Assembly (NCBI GenBank): GCA_022577435.1
Contig: JAKOON010000021.1
Span: 8,713,199-8,777,198 of the forward strand
DNA: 64,000 nt
Direction: 5' to 3'
Source: Embiotoca jacksoni
Lineage: Eukaryota > Chordata > Actinopteri > Embiotocidae
Below are positions 32,800 through 45,575 of the stretch, in pieces (within the stretch, counting starts at the first letter, position 1; each line of letters starts with the position of its first letter). Under the pieces are notes generated by a model, which was not told the origin of the DNA, did no database searches, and saw only the letters and a list, made by a program, of their open reading frames with translations. A program made the position numbers and the translations under genes.

Positions 32800-35700
32800 C
32801 ACTGTTCAGCCAGATGGGACAACATCTTGTATCCATTTCAAATTAAAAGCTATCTCGCATTTCATACGACATCCAGCCATCTTGACCTTGTTACAATCAA
32901 AACCTGGAATTGATTGACTCAGTTGCAGGTAAACAGCCACTTTCCCTCCTATCGTCGACCCTCTCTTTTTGTACCAACAACACGATGAATGATAATATTG
33001 TACGTACTGCTATTACATGTTACATATTAACATGTTGATTCCTTCATCTCTATCTCTTCCCTCCAACTGCAGCTGTTTATCAGCTGTCTTCATTCTTCAT
33101 TTAGGGGTTGTTATTCATCTCTTTGCATATGCTGCATGTTTTCTTCATCATCCTCTCCGTGGGCCCATCTCCTCCTTCTGTTTCATGTTGAGCTTCTCTC
33201 GGTTCCTGAAATCATCTAAAGACAGCAAAGAAAGAAACACAGAAAAAAAAATATTCCTACCCAAAATTTCTCTCAAAACTGACTCGGTTTTTTTTTTTCT
33301 ATGTAGGACTTATTGTGTCAAATAAAACCCATAAACTAAACAATTAAAGAGTAAGGAAAGTTGAATAAACCAAACTGGACTGATCGTGAAGAGACAATGT
33401 GATCAGTCACGTCAGGACAACATTTCACTTTCAAAACTCCAGCAACTGGTTTCATCAGTTCCCAAAAGTTTACGGTGTGTTGTTAAAAGAAAAGGTGATG
33501 CAACACAGTGGTAAACAACTTTTTAAAAAATGTGTTGCCACCATCACATTTAAAATGAGCGCATATTTTTTTTATAAAACAATAACATTTCTCAGTTTCA
33601 ACATTTGATAGTTTGTCTTTGGTGTATTTGCAATTAAATATGGGTTTACGTGATTTGCAAATCATTAAATTATATTTACCTTTACATTTACATTTTACAC
33701 ACATTTCTTGGAAACGGTGTTTCAAAACTTGTAAGGCTGAATTACATCGTGTGTTGTATAATAACAGTTGCAGTCAAATATGAGATAAAAGAGAACAAAT
33801 CAAAAAAAAATTAAAACTAAATGATCTATTTATCTAGATAAATAGAAAAGTGTACACAAATGTCTCTCTTTGAATGACCAGATGCAAAGACCCAAACTTG
33901 TGTGGCTTTGTTTCTCCAGAAGTTACAGTGACACAGTGACCACCAGAGGGTGCTGTTCTCCAGGTAACTAAGGCCTACTGAGCTTTGTGGTTTATTCTCC
34001 CACATCCACCACTTCCACAACATCTTCCTTAAAGTAAACTGACCTACACGGAGCCGTGTCGGCTCGACAGTACTTCGTAAAGATATCTCTTAAACCGAGA
34101 TCATCATTTGTCCCACCTGTTATTCTGGCAGGGAAATTGAAAAACAGCAGCAGCAAAGACATTCATTGTGGCTGTACCATTTATTGGCCGGCACAGTCAT
34201 TATTCTGTTCATGACATTAATAATATTCATACATTTTGTTCTCTGACATCAGTGTGTGATTTTAATTGAACTCTCATTGGCCGTGGCTTCTACTCCTGCG
34301 CTGCAGATGTTTTTCAAAGAGCCGCCTGAATCAAACCTTTTCAATACGTGACATGTCTTTCATGTCTCTTCTACCACATATCACATAGTACGAACAAAGT
34401 GCGAGGCGTTTAATAACCTGCCCATGTGGCTGTAGATGGAAAACCATTCAGCGGATTCATCGGTTTGCCTCCTATCCAGATCCAACAATGTGAAGCACAA
34501 CAAACCATCTGTCTGTACTGAAGATTAAAAAAAAGAAGCCCAGTACAAATAGTGATTTGTTTCTGTTTATGTGGCACAACGGATCTGTATTTTGGACCAA
34601 TGAGCAGGCTGTCTTTCCTCTTTGATAAATATTCTGTTATCCAAACAGCATGATGGAGGTGTTACAGAGCAGCCAATCAATTCTCCAGAGGATGAATGAC
34701 CTCTTTGACTACTGGGGAGCCTGTGGAGTCCCAACATGTTCAATATTATATAACAAAGAGGGAAGAAAATTCATTTCTATTTTCTAAGTTGTTTTTTTAA
34801 ACTTTTCATATTTCCTATGTATCTGGTTAACCAGCTCTGCTGGGCTGTAAATTACTCAACATTAAAGTGAAGTGCCAAGCTGTGTGTAAAATGACCCCCT
34901 CTTTCAGTACGTCTGACCTAACACATGATGCATGCATTCAAATAAAATGGCAAATCAACCGAAATAAAGTGCCGCAGCTAGCAGGTGAATTCCATCAGAA
35001 ACGCTAACTCTGCTCACTCCCAGCTCGGACATGAAATGAAAGGAGAGTTTAAGTAATGTCGTGTGTGTTTATAAAGTAGCAGGATGGATCCTTAATGAAT
35101 AAGAATACATTTAGCATTTTTGCTGTTCTAGTTTTTGTGGTTCCCAATCTTTTTACCTTTAATTAAAGCAACGTAAAGTCTTCTTTGTGACCCATTTTCG
35201 TCACACCAAATTCTGGCCCATTAATACGTGTTCTGGGGGTCATTTAGGAAGTTATTGCTCAGCTCATAAGATTCTACATATATTAGAAGGCCTTGAGGTC
35301 GGCCATGTTGGGGTGGAGTCACAGCTGGCTCGTCTCCTGCTCTCCGTGGCTCCTGAACTCCCGTTGAGACTTTCTGAGCTTGTATTTATGGTTAAGAAGT
35401 TGCATTAAGAAGACCATCACATGGTCAAGCACCATTTATGTTTTGCACCCGAGGAGGATACCCGCCCTATTTTCACAACGTAGCAAAAGTTGGTTCGAGG
35501 TAGTGAGAGGCCGCACTCTGCACTCCTGATTTGAAACCACACCGTAAGCTGTAGCTGTCCGCTTCCAACGGCTCCGAAGCAACCGATGGGTGCCGTCGAT
35601 TGCAGCGGAGGAAGCTAGCGGCAAATTAGCAGCACCTGTCGAGCTGGTTTCCTTATATTCAGATTGGCCGGTTTTATGTTTTAGCTATTTCCAAAATCCA

Positions 35701-38700
35701 ATTCCCCCCCAAAATTGTTTTGTTTATCTCTCACACAAGTTCTTTTTATTATTCATGTCGCATGTTCTCCTTTTTTATGAATTTATGATTAGTTTTTGGG
35801 CCTCCATAGAAATGTACTACAAGTGGAATGAAACAACAAGCTGTAGAAAAGTAAAAGTAAATAAGCAGCTCAGCAGCTCCTTCACTGAGTGCGGTTGTAG
35901 GCTGGAACTCTTTTAGAACATCAGTGCTGGAGGGTGGGGAGGTGGAGGGGTGGGGAGGTGGAGGGTGGATGGGTGCGAGCGGTCCTAATTGCTGTTTGCA
36001 CCTCATTGGGTTTGACAATGCAGCTCTCGCACAGCATGGGTATTTTTTAATAGCCTCCTCAACAAACGCATCTGCATCCTCTTTGTTGCGTTCCCCGCCT
36101 CCAACACCCCCCCCCCCCCACCCCCCCCCTCCAAATTGATTTCCCCGCAGAATCTCTTTCGCAGCCTTTCTTGGGGTTTTGAATGTGACTTTGATGGTTA
36201 ACTCGGATTGCGCACCGGATCACGCGGCCATCCGTTGTGCGCCGTGATTGTGTAACACACAGCAGGGACGTAGATCTGATGCATCTCCACAGCTCCAACT
36301 CGGCATTTTCCCATTTGTCCTCTGATGTAATATTAAAGTGGAGGCGGCAGAGACGCTCAAAGACCACGTATGACCAAAAAGGGACGTAGGTTGTCGGTTT
36401 GATTCCCTGCCGGGAAAGTATGTCTCGGAGAAGTGAGTGCATCGCACCACTGACGCATCGGCAGTAAGATTTCTCTAAGAGGATGTGTGGAGCCGCTCGC
36501 CCAGCTCCCGGATGCGAAGGTTTCTGACTAAAGAAGCATGTGGTAGAAAATACTGGTCTTCCTTGGGTGAACGTGGCTGTAATGGAACATACAGACTATA
36601 CGTCCCGGCAAGTGAGTCACCGGTGAGTCACCGGTGCGCGTCGGACAGCTCATCCTTTGTTCATCGTTACGTCAAAGCCTCTCTGTATCGTCACAGTAGA
36701 CGCGGGGATATGGCTGCTTGCTGAAAGGTATAGAAAGCTGCTGAATGTGAAGGAGGGAGTCGTGTGGTATTTACATTCTATCTCGTAGGTCCAGGACCGC
36801 CCTTGGCTCGGCCCGACAGCGGGCACTTTCTCCGACACGCAAACGGGGACAACTGTACGGGTTGAATCTCAGCGCGCAGATGCAAAATCATTCGTTTAAA
36901 AGAAAAAATATTGGGAGCTTCGGTGAAACTATAACTGAAAAACGCAAAAGTGGACGAGGCCACTGTTTCACGAATTCGTGACGGTCACCGCTGGTAGGTC
37001 GGCTCGTTGAACGCTCCCCCTTGAAAATGTGAACATTTGGTAGGTGTGAAAACTGATAATCAGATAGTTGCCTTTGTATACAGTTCCTCTAATGGTAAGT
37101 TGATATTGCTAACTTGATGTGGTCTTTCTTGCCACCTGATGATGCCACCTGGGTTTTGCTCTCTGGCAGTTCCAGACATAAATATCCGTTTAGCTGCTAC
37201 ATGTTGGCAGCTAGATTTGTATTTTGCTTGGTGCCGGGCAGGCGGTGTGCGGTGGTTTTTAAAACTTTAAACAGCTGTGAGCTACAACCTGAAACGACGC
37301 TAACAAGAGCAGTTAAAATGAACTACAACAGAACACTAGTTATTGACTGGAAAACCAAAACAAAGCTCAAAGGCACCATGAAGCTCCAACGATGTAAGAA
37401 AATTGGGAGATAACTTTTTTAGGGTTTGTCTCTGTGGGTGACACCTTTCACATACACATACAGCTTGGTGTTGGGATCAATAAGTATATTATAGCCTATA
37501 TAATAAAAAAAGATCTCCAAAAAACAAACCAATCATAGCTGCTGTAGAAGATATAAAGAATTTGTAGAGAAGACTGGATTACCAGGTGGGCAAAATGAGC
37601 AACTGCTTTGAGGCCTCACAAGCCAGATTTACTTCATATTTTAGCTTCCATAATTTCATTGATTTGTCAAAAAAAAAAAAAAAAAAAATATCATGCTGAA
37701 TATCAGCTGCTAGGTGGCACTGTCTCTGTCACTGTCTGTCTAAAACTAATTTTAAAACCTTTCTCCTTTTTATTTGTATTAAGCTCATTTGTTGTAAAGT
37801 ATTTAAATAGCCTTTTCTGTCCAAAACCCAAAGATATGGAAACAAGCAAATATTCCAGTTTGGGAAGCTGGCTCCTGTGAATAAAAAAAAAAAAAAAAAA
37901 GGACTAAAATGATCAGTTGTTAAAATTATTGCCAATTTTTTTTAGATGATTAAACATTACAGCCTAATAGTCCGTATGCAAATCATGAAACTGAATTGCA
38001 CATAGGGGCCCAATAACAAATCGTTGCCCTGGGTTCCCCTGGCGGTTTCTATTGGGACATTGTTGCATGATTGATGTGTGTTTCAGGCTGTTGTTGTGAT
38101 TTTTACTTTCTTGTCCCTTTTTTTACCTCCCGGCAGTATGAAGTTTGAGTTTTGTTTTGATGCCAATTTTCCATTTGAATATTTTCCCACAGTCCTCAAA
38201 AAATTTGTATATCCATCCCTAATGCTGCGATTCAATTCAGCATAGGCAACCCCTGACAACCGGGGGACTCTTTTCCTTTGGGCTTCAGTCAGATTACGTG
38301 TAGCTGCTAAGGTTTAGTGTAACCAATTGGATTTTTTTCTGCCATTAAAGCAACTCTGATTCCCAAAAGCTATATGTAAAACATGCACCTGCCAGCCACA
38401 ATGTGACAGCACATGCTAATATACTCCAGGCAACCCAAAGTCCCACATTTTACAGCAAGTCGGCTGAACGTCTGCTGGACTTTGTTCACCAGAATGAAGT
38501 ACCTGAATAGAATTGGACATCAGAGTGATGCTGCCTTGAATTTGAAAGTGTCTGTGGAGAAAAGCGAAGCTTCCCATTACAAGCTGTCATAGAGATCCAA
38601 AGTCTGAATCTGTGCTAATGTCAAGCTGCACCTTTAAAAAATAAATAAATACACCCCAAAATTGAATTTACATTTCATTTTCTCTAAATTGAGCAAAAAT

Positions 38701-39363
38701 AAAATAATAATAATAAAAAAAAGAGAAAGTGCAGTCAGGTAATGCTCCATAGAAAGAGGAATATCACATTTACTATGAAGCTGCTATGGTGATATTGATT
38801 CCGATCTCTGAACCCTGCATTTAAATGAGTAATTTGGATTGAGCGTTCCAGATTTTAAAAATCCAGATTTTAGATGTCACTAAAGTTTACCTTCCATCAG
38901 TTCATCTTTTTGGTCATATCTCCAAGCTACAGATTTGTCCAAAATGATTTGAAAAGTATAGTATTTTTTTTTTTATTTTTATTTTTTCGTTTTTGGGGTG
39001 GATTTTCTCTATAAGCGCACCGTAACCACCATGCCTTCATCCACTCCCAACATCACAGTACGAGAGAGAGGCGGGGAGAGAGTGCTGTTTACATTGTGAA
39101 CAGACCTGCACTCTATTCCTCCAGCTGCAGCAGCGGGACAACAGTTGCCTTTCTTCACAGCCACTTTTTTTTTTGTCACGCCAATTTACGCTTTTACGCA
39201 CAGTCATGATTTTGACGCACAGGTGAACTTCTTTCGCTTCAACGCGCCTCGACCACAGCAAGGGGGGAAAAAAAGTGTTTTGACACCGAAAGCAAACCCA
39301 TCTCGTTCACTCCACACTCTCCTCCTGTCCTAATTGCTTGACGCTGAACAGGTTAGCAGAGCC
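32800..39363. other. lmf1-rab26 intergenic region
   Basis: About 6.5 kb without a recognisable exon on either strand. It holds T/A runs, a C-rich tract at about 36107-36130 and unique AT-rich stretches (for example 34160-34290 and 34560-35060) that could be regulatory. The last 260 bp before 39364 should contain the rab26 promoter and 5' UTR; no TATA box was identified. Confidence 0.55.
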
Positions 39364-41391
39364 ATGTCCAGGAAGAGGGCAGTGAAAAGCAAAGGGAGCT
39401 CCAAGAGCCCCAAGGCGTCTCCGAGCAGCGGGAGGACGGGGAAAGGTCTGGCCGCCGCCGCTGCTCCGTCCTCCGGACTGGTGTACCCGAGCAGACCGTC
39501 CATCAGCAACAGCGGAGAGTTTTATGATATCGCCTTCAAGGTGAGCGCAGAGCTTCACGTCTCACTACTTCACGCTTCTGTTCAGTTGAGGAAATCAATC
39601 AGAGAAGTGTGCAGCGCAATGTGTGCAGCAGCCAATTCCTAAAACTTACACTTTAAAGGACTATAGGCACTAACGGTGGTGATATCTTGTTGTTTCGTCC
39701 AAGTTAAGCGGTGCACGATTTTCTAGGCAACCAGTCAGTGTGTGCGGTGCTGAATTAAAAACAAATAATGAGGATTGTTCCCAGGAAAAGCAACAACAAC
39801 AAAAAAAATCTGCGTCTTTATTAGAATTAGGGATTGATACCGTTTAACATTTTTGTTGTCTCCAATTTTGTAGTAACTCAAGGGAGCGTTTTTAAATGTC
39901 ATTTGGCGACATATGGAAACCAGTTTGTAACATGAAAAGATGTGTAAAATTAAGACTTGCTTGCTGATTCAAGTTTTAAAAAAAAGATTGACATAATTTT
40001 GACGCCAAGTGACATTTTTGATGCATCTCAGACCATGTTTGGACTGAATTATGAGTTATGATTTATAATCATAGAAGTAGTTTTTTTTTTTTTTTAAATA
40101 TGTATACTATTTAATAAGTATATAGATTTAATAAGGCGGTTTTGGCTCAGATGTTAGAGTGGTAGAGCAATCATAAGGTTGGCGGTTTGATTCCGAACTA
40201 TCTTTGAGCAAGACACTGAACCACAAGTTGCTCCTGATGGCAGGCGAGCACCTTGCAGCTCTGCTGCATTGATTCCTCAATGTGTGTGTGAGTGTGTGAA
40301 CGAGAGGCAAACTATGAAACACGCTGAGACTGCTAATGTGATGAAGCTCTATTAAAGCGCACACCATTGGGATTTCCTGTCTTATGGGGTTGTTACATGA
40401 CCTTCAGAACTTTTATTAAGTGTCTATAAAATGGTTTTAAAACCTAATTGGAATCTCATTGGGCTTGCAGAAGAAAAAAACTCCAGCTCCAGCAGTGTTT
40501 CCCCGAGGAGGCGTCATCAACACAAACATAAAGAAAGCTGCTTTGCCCGCACGGCTCAATTTGTCTCCTGCGTTTGCAATGAGATCTCACCGAACTCCCA
40601 AACTCCTCTCACATTTATGAAATACCATAAAATACATTTGCTGTGTCTCCTTTCAAGTGCGATACTTCAGAGACTGTATGGAACAACAGGAACACGAAGT
40701 GGTGCGCTTCAGAGTTACAGTCCAGTGCAGTAACGTGGTGGAGGCTGTAGGGAGGAGGGTTCTATTAATTAGATAAATTACCAGCAGCGCAGCAAGAATG
40801 TACGACTGCATATCCGACAGTACCATTACAGGCTCAGAACTTTGAAATTGCATTAATTTGTTATTAAACATTTTTAGTAAAACAGATCAAATCCAGGATA
40901 GATTTTGATAATACATTTTTTAAATAGATGTTCTGCTTTCCTGTATCGTTTATACTTCTAAATGGAACATATTTGGATTTCAGACTGTTGTTCCGACATG
41001 GAAAGACATTTGTCAGTGATGACACGGTGCTGAGTCAGGACATATGCAATTCATATAATGAAATGGAGGTGAAAAAGACGAATGATACTCTGCGCTGAGC
41101 ATATGCTAATCTAAATTCTCATCATGTGGGTGGCAGCTGGCATTAATTTCATACCATCATGAACAACTGTTCCTGTGACGGGCTCGGCCAAAATCCCGGC
41201 TCAACTTGGACTCTGTATGATTCACGCAGCTGGAAAAGTACATTATCTCTGCAAATACAGATTATCTGTCTTAACGGGTATCCAAATATATCAAATGACA
41301 CGAACGTGAGCAGAGTTTTGTGTTGCTCTGGCTCTCCGTCGGTCTGCAGTCTGCTCTCTGGAGTGACTTCTGTTTCCGCTGTAGATGGGAG

Positions 41392-41483
<92 letters not shown>

Positions 41484-41573
41484 TGTGTGTGTTGTTTCGT
41501 ACAGTTGAAACACCTGTCTATTTGTTGATAAGTATTCACCTGAACTCTTTCCCTCTCCCACCTCAAACATCCT

Positions 41574-41628
<55 letters not shown>

Positions 41629-41813
41629 ACAGACATAGAGACACATACAAGGCTTTGAAGTTGATCAGCCGATCGACTGTCTCCTCTGCTCTCTACCTTC
41701 AGGTGATGCTGGTCGGGGACTCCGGTGTGGGGAAGACCTGTCTGCTGGTTCGCTTCAAAGATGGAGCCTTTCTAGCCGGGAGCTTCATCTCCACGGTGGG
41801 CATCGACTTCAGG
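39364..41813 (+). CDS. rab26: RAB26 small GTPase, 3'-partial (first two coding exons)
   Basis: RAB26 is a Rab GTPase of secretory granules and synaptic vesicles, implicated in regulated exocytosis and in autophagy of synaptic vesicles. Two exons are present: 39364-39540 (59 codons) and 41703-41813 (37 codons), both phase 0 at their junctions. The start codon gives MSRKRAVKSKG, like the human RAB26 N-terminus, and has G at -3; the long basic/serine-rich N-terminal extension is a family trait. Exon 2 encodes the P-loop GDSGVGKT (residues 64-71) and switch I STVGIDF (Thr90). The N-terminal sequence separates it from the close paralogue RAB37. The DTAGQ (switch II), NKxD and C-terminal cysteine exons were not found from 41814 to 64000, so the gene continues beyond the window or is broken. 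The short intron 1 has no other exon. Confidence 0.93.
40137..40370 (+). mobile_element. tRNA-derived SINE in rab26 intron 1
   Basis: A tRNA-like head with an A-box-like part (tggctcagatgttagagtgg) and a B box (ggcggtttgattccg at 40181-40195), followed by 'tgagcaagacactgaaccacaagttgctcctgatgg', 'gagaggcaaact' and a tail 'attaaagcgcacaccatt'. I recognise this order as a widespread percomorph SINE. It is diverged from the usual sequence, so it is an old insertion. Confidence 0.75.
41396..41481. repeat. (GT)n microsatellite upstream of rab26 exon 2
   Basis: About 42 GT units in rab26 intron 1, roughly 220 bp before exon 2. It is complementary to the CA arrays at 41576-41623 and 41817-41881. Confidence 0.95.
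41576..41623. repeat. (CA)n microsatellite upstream of rab26 exon 2
   Basis: About 24 CA units, 95 bp downstream of the GT array and about 80 bp upstream of exon 2. Confidence 0.95.
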
Positions 41814-41816
41814 GTA

Positions 41817-41831
41817 CGCACACACACACGC

Positions 41832-41881
<50 letters not shown>
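41817..41881. repeat. (CA)n microsatellite immediately after rab26 exon 2
   Basis: CA units begin four bases after the exon 2 boundary, so the array forms part of the 5' end of the intron just inside the donor (gtacgcacacac). A few CG variants occur near its start. Confidence 0.93.
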
Positions 41882-41884
<3 letters not shown>

Positions 41885-42104
41885 AAAAAACTAGTTTGGT
41901 AGGACCATAAGAGGGTGTGGATGCTGCCTCAGCCAAATTTATGCATCAACAGGCAACTGGAAAATGTAAACTTTAACTCCCATAATAATAATAATAATAA
42001 TAATAATTTTTAAACCTTGGTCTGGCTCTCTGAGTTCTGGCCATCCTAATTTTGACTGGACTCTATGGTGCAAAATTAGCATCATCAATAGGCAGAATGG
42101 AGAC

Positions 42105-42107
<3 letters not shown>

Positions 42108-42154
<47 letters not shown>

Positions 42155-42166
42155 AAAAAAAAAAAA
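42108..42166. repeat. (TA)n followed by an A run
   Basis: About 20 TA units then some 17 consecutive A. Confidence 0.9.
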
Positions 42167-43832
42167 GCCAAAGGCCAAGACCTAATGACAGCATCACAAT
42201 CACAAGATCCTACCGTCCCCATAGTGCTACTCAATCAGATTCATTAACACTTGTCGAATATTATTTTAATACAATGCTATTTCAAATACAAAACTTCATG
42301 ACAATGGTTTTTCTGTCAAATATTAGTTGCCTTAGACCTAAATCCAAACAACCTTTGGCGAAATCATTAGCAATATTTTCCAGAGCCACAGAAGGACACT
42401 CAGGCTCAGGAGGGCTCTCCTTGAGGAGCGAACTGACCTTCATGCATAAAATCAGAACCCCTTAAAGTCGGAACGCCTCCTGTTAGCAGTGAATTGATTA
42501 TCGAGGACTCTTAAGAGCGAATGGGACCGACTGAGAGGAGTTTGTTCTTTCACCGAGACTGAGAACTTTCTCTAAAAAGAAAGTAAAACAGCTGCACAAA
42601 CGGAGTTATAAAAGTTGCGTCTTACATCCCCGGTGTCGGTGCTGAATGTTGGATGTCCCCTATGGCTCGCAACGCATTTGGACTAAATGCAGCTAAATGA
42701 AAAAGCTAATTAAAAGCGATGTCATTTATTGACGGGTAATCTTCTTTCCTTTTTTTTTTTTTTTTTACTGCTAATGGAAAATCCAATTTCTGACCATTGC
42801 ACCCCGGGGGGAAATTACAGCAACACTTTAAGTGTCACAGCTGCGGACTAGGAGCATTGACCGGTTTCAGTCTTTTACCGTCTTGTTGCTTCCCCAAACG
42901 AGATCCCCGTAACTGCAGAATCTGACACAGCTGTTTGGAAATCCCCCCCCCATCCCCCGAGGCACTCTTAGCCCTGTTTCACCGACGCTGTCAACCGCAG
43001 CGCTTTACAGCCGAACAAGTGTACCAGCTGAAAGAGGGTAAAGTCCACCGTATCAAAGCCAACGGCAGGAAAGAGCACAAGAGCTGAAAGGGAAGCATGC
43101 TGTGCTGGTAAGTTTACAGAACCACGCCGCACATCAAGTATGTAACACGAGTGTTTTGGAAGCTGTGGCAGAAGAAGTAAAGTCTTGATGGTGCACCGAG
43201 CAACTTTGAAACAGATGCGACTTTCCTGAGGCAATGACTGAAAAATTGGACAGTTCTGCAGAATCGCACGGCACAATTGGGTTTTCAGACCGGAGAAAAC
43301 AGAGCAGTCTTTTCACACAAGCAGGAGAGATAAAAATAGATGATGTTTTTATTTTTTTTATTTTTATCTGCTTTCACGGAAGAAAGTCGGTCCAGCAGGA
43401 AGAACTGGCCATTATCGCTTTCCTAAACGAAACAAACACAGAGCGAGCACATCCAAAAATAAAAATATACTGGATTAAAAAAAACAAAACCATAATTGTT
43501 TTCTAAGTATATCTGAACTATTCGTACATGGTGCTGCTTTATCTGTTTCTGCCCTCATTATCACTTCTATAACATGGAACTGTTCCTCGTGCTGAGAACT
43601 AACAGTGTGAGCAGATGAATGGTTTCGTCGTTATTTCCAAGCCACACCATGAAAAGTGCCTACATCTGTGATCACTCAGTTTCCTCTTTCTCTAATTATG
43701 AGGTGTGAACAAATCGTTCCAATACTGTTACTGCTGCGCATGAATGGAGAGCAGCGCAGTAATACACATGGAGCAGAAGGGAAGCAATACGTATTCCAAG
43801 TTATGTCACTCGTGCGCATTTGCGATGTCACC

Positions 43833-44042
43833 ATGGACCTGGAACTTGAGCAGAGAGTGCGCATCAAAGGTCGTGTCAAACTCAGAAAATCGGCAACAGA
43901 CACCCTTGAAATGCTTCAGAAAGTCCACGGCGGTGAAGCAAAGAGTGGGGCGAGGCGTTTCCGGTGGCATTCGTCTTTCCAGAGGGGCAGAATGTCACCG
44001 TCTCAGGCCGACGGAGGTGCGTCGGGTCAGGAGCACAACCAG
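43833..44042 (+). pseudogene. Mos1-like transposase N-terminal helix-turn-helix fragment, copy 1
   Basis: Seventy in-frame codons beginning MDLELEQRVRIKGRVKLRKS and continuing through ATDTLEMLQKV and RRFRWHSSFQRGR. The pattern resembles the N-terminal HTH domain of mariner/Mos1-type transposases and the GVQW3 group (KLGKxxxETFEML...FEWHxRFKxGR). They lie inside an uninterrupted 201-codon frame (43656-44261). The DDE/D catalytic part is absent; homology stops at HNQ followed by GTGAGT, a donor-like sequence. Most likely a decayed, truncated transposon; a domesticated exon is possible but unsupported. Confidence 0.6.
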
Positions 44043-44261
44043 GTGAGTTTTCTTCGTCTGTTCGTGGCGTTGAAGCAGACTGTCAACACGCCAGGAGACG
44101 GTGGACTAAGCTTCTCCTTTACCATAAAAAGCTATCTCGGCGCTGCTCTTCCGCTTGCCACAGTTTTCCGCCTTAATGCTAAGCTAGGCTGTCATATTTG
44201 CAGCTGCTTCATATTTGGCGTACAGACAGTTCTGAGAGTGGTATCAACGTCTTCTTCTTGA

Positions 44262-44285
44262 CAAGTGAGCAAAAATGCTCACTTG
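44262..44285. other. Short perfect hairpin
   Basis: CAAGTGAGCA, loop AAAA, then TGCTCACTTG: a 10-bp perfect stem starting directly after the stop codon of the frame that contains the mariner-like fragment. It may mark an element end or be chance. Confidence 0.6.
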
Positions 44286-45179
44286 CATTTCTAAAACGCA
44301 AAGCTCCTTCTTAAATCCTTTAAAACGTCCTGTTTTACATTTTTTGGACCGGGTAACCTGTCTCCATCTTCAAGGTCTACAACTCACAAGAACGCCCACA
44401 CTAAATTCTTCTCTTTATTGATGTGCTTGCTCAGTTTCTCTTCTCTTTAGTCTCTTGCTTTGCAAATATGCTTTTTGAAGTCTGGAACACTTTGTGACAG
44501 ATTTCAGTTATTATTAGCAGCTTGAATATCTGTCATGAAGCCTGAAAGAAACACTCCCAGGCTTTTGAAAATGTGTCTGCTGCGTCAGCGTACTTGAATC
44601 ATAAACACATTTACATATGCATAGACATGATAATCTTCTGTGCGTGTGGTTGAGTATGAACTTTGTTTTCTGGTGATAATTTCGAGAAACGATATGACTT
44701 GAAAAGAATGATGGACTTTTTAAATAGTAAAATTCGACCTCCTGCGGTGTTTCATTTTGCCTCACGTGTGTGACCGAGGTGGAAGAAGGACGTTATCTGA
44801 TCAAGTACAAAAAGTGGTAAACAGAACTTTTACTCGAGAAATTGGTGTTTGAGTCCGTGAGAGAGCAAAAGTTACGATGGATTTCTTCCAGAAGGTATAT
44901 TTAATGTATGTTCAGTAACTTGGGTAATGCTACTTCTACAAAATGACTTATTTTAACCCAAATCAGAGTGTTTTCCCGACTGTAGCCATGTGGTGTTTGG
45001 TGCCTAAATCTAAGGCACCTTACTTTTCACACCTCGGCGAAACAAAACCTGATGCTGATATGGTATCCTTTAGAGGACTGATTAGTGTAGTACACTCTGC
45101 TTTCTTAGGCTATGTTACCTTCCCTGAGTGGGTTGAAACCACAGACTGTTTATAAAAGTGGATGTAGTTTCAAGGTCTG

Positions 45180-45575
45180 AAAAATGGAAAATGTGGAAGC
45201 ACCCTAAATTGCAACACCACCAACTGCTCCATAGACTCCCATTCAACTTCTCATGAAATACATATTCAATGCATTTTTTTTACACGAGTCATCGTGTTGT
45301 CATTTTTTCCTTCTTATTAGTTTTCTGGCGGTCCATCTGAACAGAATCCCATCATTAATTAGATATTAGGCCTCTAAAAGCTGTGTTTTTGGTGGGGTGT
45401 GTCTCTGGCTGTCAGGTTTGTTGGCAAGGACGTGGTGTCCTCAGGTTCCCAATCACATCGAGTCAGATTCGCTGCTTGCTCTATTGCAGCTCTTCCAAAT
45501 ACGGTCACTTCTGGCACCAATTTAGCAAGATGGCGAACGGCGGTTCACAAACCGACGGGTGACGTGACGGTTGGT
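45180..45575 (-). repeat. Dispersed repeat, copy 3 (inverted)
   Basis: Reading the - strand, this segment matches the copy at 59600-60110: 'ccttcttattagttttctggcggtccatctgaa' here is the reverse complement of 'tttcaaatggaccaccagaaaactaataagaagg' there, with few differences. 'cccattcaa' near its end matches 'ttgaatgggagtc'. It has no coding capacity. Confidence 0.7.

Noticed and set aside
36059..36442. 127-codon frame and a B-box-like 'ggtttgattccctgc' near 36400
   Set aside because: The protein matches nothing I know. The B-box-like word lacks an A box at the correct distance and a cloverleaf, so neither a tRNA nor a SINE can be claimed.
41159..41638. 159-codon frame with long Val-Cys repeats
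   Set aside because: It is translation of the GT and CA arrays upstream of rab26 exon 2; dinucleotide repeats have no stop codons in these frames.
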